Shown here: positions 5,519-6,618 of the stretch, piece after piece
Layout of the letters: each line of letters opens with the position of its first letter
How positions within the stretch are numbered: the first letter of the stretch is position 1
NCBI GenBank assembly: GCA_964569055.1
Contig: CAZMSZ010000403.1
Coordinates: forward strand, 1 to 6,618
DNA from: JAWLGW01 sp964569055
Lineage (GTDB): Bacteria; Planctomycetota; J058
Reading direction: 5' to 3'
DNA: 6,618 nt
Program-made: the position numbers and the translations under genes
The notes under the pieces: generated by a model
Databases searched by the model: none
Told to the model about the DNA's origin: nothing
Seen by the model: the letters and a program-made list of their open reading frames with translations, nothing else

Positions 5519-6368
5519 GCTCCACTCCTTCCATGCGGCCTCCCCCCTGGAGGAAGCCGTGTAGCTCCTCGTCCGAGTAGAAGACCCGGACCAGGAAAAG
5601 CCCGTGCGCCGGCGCGGTGGGCCCCGCGCGGCGTCGCTCCGCCGAATGCAGGACGGACGGCAGCGCGCCGGCGGCGAGCTTGCCGCGCCCGACGTGCGTC
5701 AGCGTCCCCGCGATCGTGCGGACCATCTTGTAGAGGAAGCCGTCGCCCACCACGTCGATCGCGAGGATCGACGGGGCGCCCGGCAGCGCCGCCGGCTCGG
5801 GCGCGACCCGCACCGCGTGCAGCGTGCGGACGCAGTCGCCGTCCCCGTCGGGGCGGCTGACGAGCGCGCGGAAGTCTCGCCGCCCCTCGAGGTGCGCCGC
5901 CGCCTCGCGCATGGCGTCGAGGTCGAGCGGCTCGGTCACGTGCCAGGCGCGGTCGGCCTCGAGCGGGCTCCGCGCCGGCTGGGCGAGGATCCGGTAGCGA
6001 TAGTGCTTCCCGCGCGCCGAGAACCGGGCGTGGAGCTCGGCCGGCACCTCGCGCACGCGGCGCACGGCCACGTCGGCCGGGAGGAGCGCGTTGAGGCCGA
6101 GGTGCAGCCGCTCGAGCGGGAGGTCGCGCCGGATCGTGACGCTCGCCACCTGCCCCAGCGCGTGCACGCCCGCGTCGGTGCGGCTCGCGCCGGTGATCCG
6201 CGTCGGCTCGCGCAGCAGCTCGCTCAGCGCGCGCTCGACCTCGCCCTGCGCGGTGCGCCGGTCGGGCTGCACCTGCCAGCCCGCGAGGTCGGACCCGGAG
6301 TACTCGATCACCAGCTCCAGATGACGAGGAGGAGGGGCCGCGTCCGGGGGGTGTCCGAGCTCGGGCAC
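5427..6368 (-). CDS. truA: tRNA pseudouridine(38-40) synthase TruA
   Basis: TruA isomerises uridines 38-40 in the anticodon arm of many tRNAs. The 313-aa frame has the first strand LELVIEYSGSDLAGWQ (residues 17-32), QPDRRTAQGEVE, the catalytic motif GASRTDAGVHALGQ with nucleophile Asp65, the GKHYRYRI segment, and the second conserved block GDGFLYKMVRTIAGTL. The fold should end near GLFLVRVFY (about residue 264). The last 50 residues, rich in Gly and His, are atypical, and the final ~30 codons overlap hpf by 92 nt. The start is a GTG at 6368, the first codon after a clean upstream region; its ribosome-binding site is weak, so the exact start is uncertain, though the conserved first strand limits it to within about 16 residues. 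No clear promoter is seen upstream. Confidence 0.93.
   Translation of the reverse strand: MPELGHPPDAAPPPRHLELVIEYSGSDLAGWQVQPDRRTAQGEVERALSELLREPTRITGASRTDAGVHALGQVASVTIRRDLPLERLHLGLNALLPADVAVRRVREVPAELHARFSARGKHYRYRILAQPARSPLEADRAWHVTEPLDLDAMREAAAHLEGRRDFRALVSRPDGDGDCVRTLHAVRVAPEPAALPGAPSILAIDVVGDGFLYKMVRTIAGTLTHVGRGKLAAGALPSVLHSAERRRAGPTAPAHGLFLVRVFYSDEELHGFLQGGGRMEGVEHADHGHGSGPHGPGRGARVRAAEGHEAGAL
5525..5530 (-). promoter_or_regulatory. Ribosome-binding site of hpf inside truA
   Basis: AAGGAG on the minus strand lies 6 nt before the hpf ATG and within the 3' part of the truA frame. It allows hpf to be initiated independently while ribosomes translating truA pass through the same bases. 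Confidence 0.75.
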
Positions 6369-6478
6369 GGTCCCAGCCTAGCACCGGGGGTGGGGCCCGA
6401 GCCACCAGGAGGGCCCTGGGTCCCCGTGGCCACCCGCACGTGATCGCCGGCCCTTGGCGCCCGTCGGGTTACGCGAGA
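6369..6478. other. Gene-free region upstream of truA
   Basis: These 110 nt separate the truA start from the tandem repeat. They are G/C-rich with local palindromes (GGGCCC at 6394-6399 and at 6411-6416). I see no open frame with coding character and no promoter of the quality found before tpiA, so any truA promoter here is not obvious. Confidence 0.5.
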
Positions 6479-6618
6479 CTGTCGCTGAGCAGGTCAGCTC
6501 CCGGGCCTGAGAATCGACCGCCAAGAAGAGCTGTCGCTGAGCAGGTCAGCTCCCGGGCCTGAGAAGTCGACCGCCAAGAAGAGCTGTCGCTGAGCAGGTC
6601 AGCTCCCGGGCCTGAGAA
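6479..6618. repeat. 52/53-bp tandem repeat array reaching the window edge
   Basis: Three identical 35-bp cores (6479-6513, 6531-6565, 6584-6618) begin CTGTCGCTGAGCAGGTCAGC and end GGGCCTGAGAA. They are separated by linkers of 17 nt (6514-6530) and 18 nt (6566-6583) that are themselves identical apart from one G. The whole is a tandem repeat with unit 52-53 bp, not a repeat-spacer array. Each core can fold as GCTGA/TCAGC around GCAGG, or alternatively as CAGGTC/GGCCTG. The unit is not a multiple of three and holds TGA codons on both strands, so it is unlikely to encode a protein repeat. The array stops exactly at the end of a core at the window boundary and may continue beyond. Confidence 0.95.

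Noticed and set aside
5427..5550. Sequencing frameshift hiding an earlier truA stop
   Set aside because: I checked the other two frames near the G-run and found no nearby stop before the hpf ATG, so a single indel would not explain the overlap; raw-read confirmation would still be useful.
6479..6618. CRISPR array (35-bp repeats with 17-18 nt 'spacers')
   Set aside because: The 'spacers' are the same sequence apart from one G and are much shorter than real spacers, so this is a plain tandem repeat; no cas gene is present.

Overview
This is a very GC-rich window (my estimate is above 70 % G+C) packed with housekeeping genes on both strands. It looks like core chromosome from a high-GC, non-actinobacterial bacterium. 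YicC is common in Proteobacteria and relatives and generally missing from Actinobacteria. Together with the base composition this makes a myxobacterial or other 'deltaproteobacterial' lineage a reasonable guess, but no feature here proves it. Many genes start with GTG (tpiA, tsaB, alr, truA), and most long reading frames opposite real genes are GC-driven shadows.

Layout, left to right. (1) Bases 9-2691, minus strand: a tight four-gene operon transcribed tpiA (triose-phosphate isomerase) - secG (Sec translocon subunit) - yicC (endoribonuclease family) - gmk (guanylate kinase). Junctions are 1-4 nt overlaps or a 15-nt gap. A good sigma-70-type promoter (TTGACG, 17 nt, TACTAT) lies just upstream of tpiA. 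(2) Bases 2692-2901: a divergent intergenic region with that promoter, three copies of a GGGCGCGCCG motif and a 10-bp palindrome. (3) Bases 2902-4826, plus strand: tsaB (t6A tRNA modification) and alr (alanine racemase), joined by a 4-nt stop/start overlap. (4) Bases 4833-5022: a self-contained small gene for a 36-residue protein that is half Lys/Arg, with its own promoter, strong ribosome-binding site and downstream hairpin. (5) Bases 5074-6368, minus strand: truA (tRNA pseudouridine synthase) followed by hpf (ribosome hibernation factor). The truA frame runs 92 nt into hpf, and a hairpin follows hpf. (6) Bases 6369-6618: no gene; the last 140 bases are three near-perfect units of a 52/53-bp tandem repeat that reaches the window edge.

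Functional theme: most genes serve central information processing, namely tRNA modification (tsaB, truA), ribosome hibernation (hpf), RNA turnover (yicC), nucleotide supply (gmk) and protein export (secG). They sit beside one glycolytic and one peptidoglycan-precursor enzyme. No defence system, transposon, prophage, tRNA or rRNA was recognised. The least explained elements are the tandem repeat at the right edge and the 36-aa basic protein. The truA/hpf overlap and the repeat-built SecG tail are secondary oddities.
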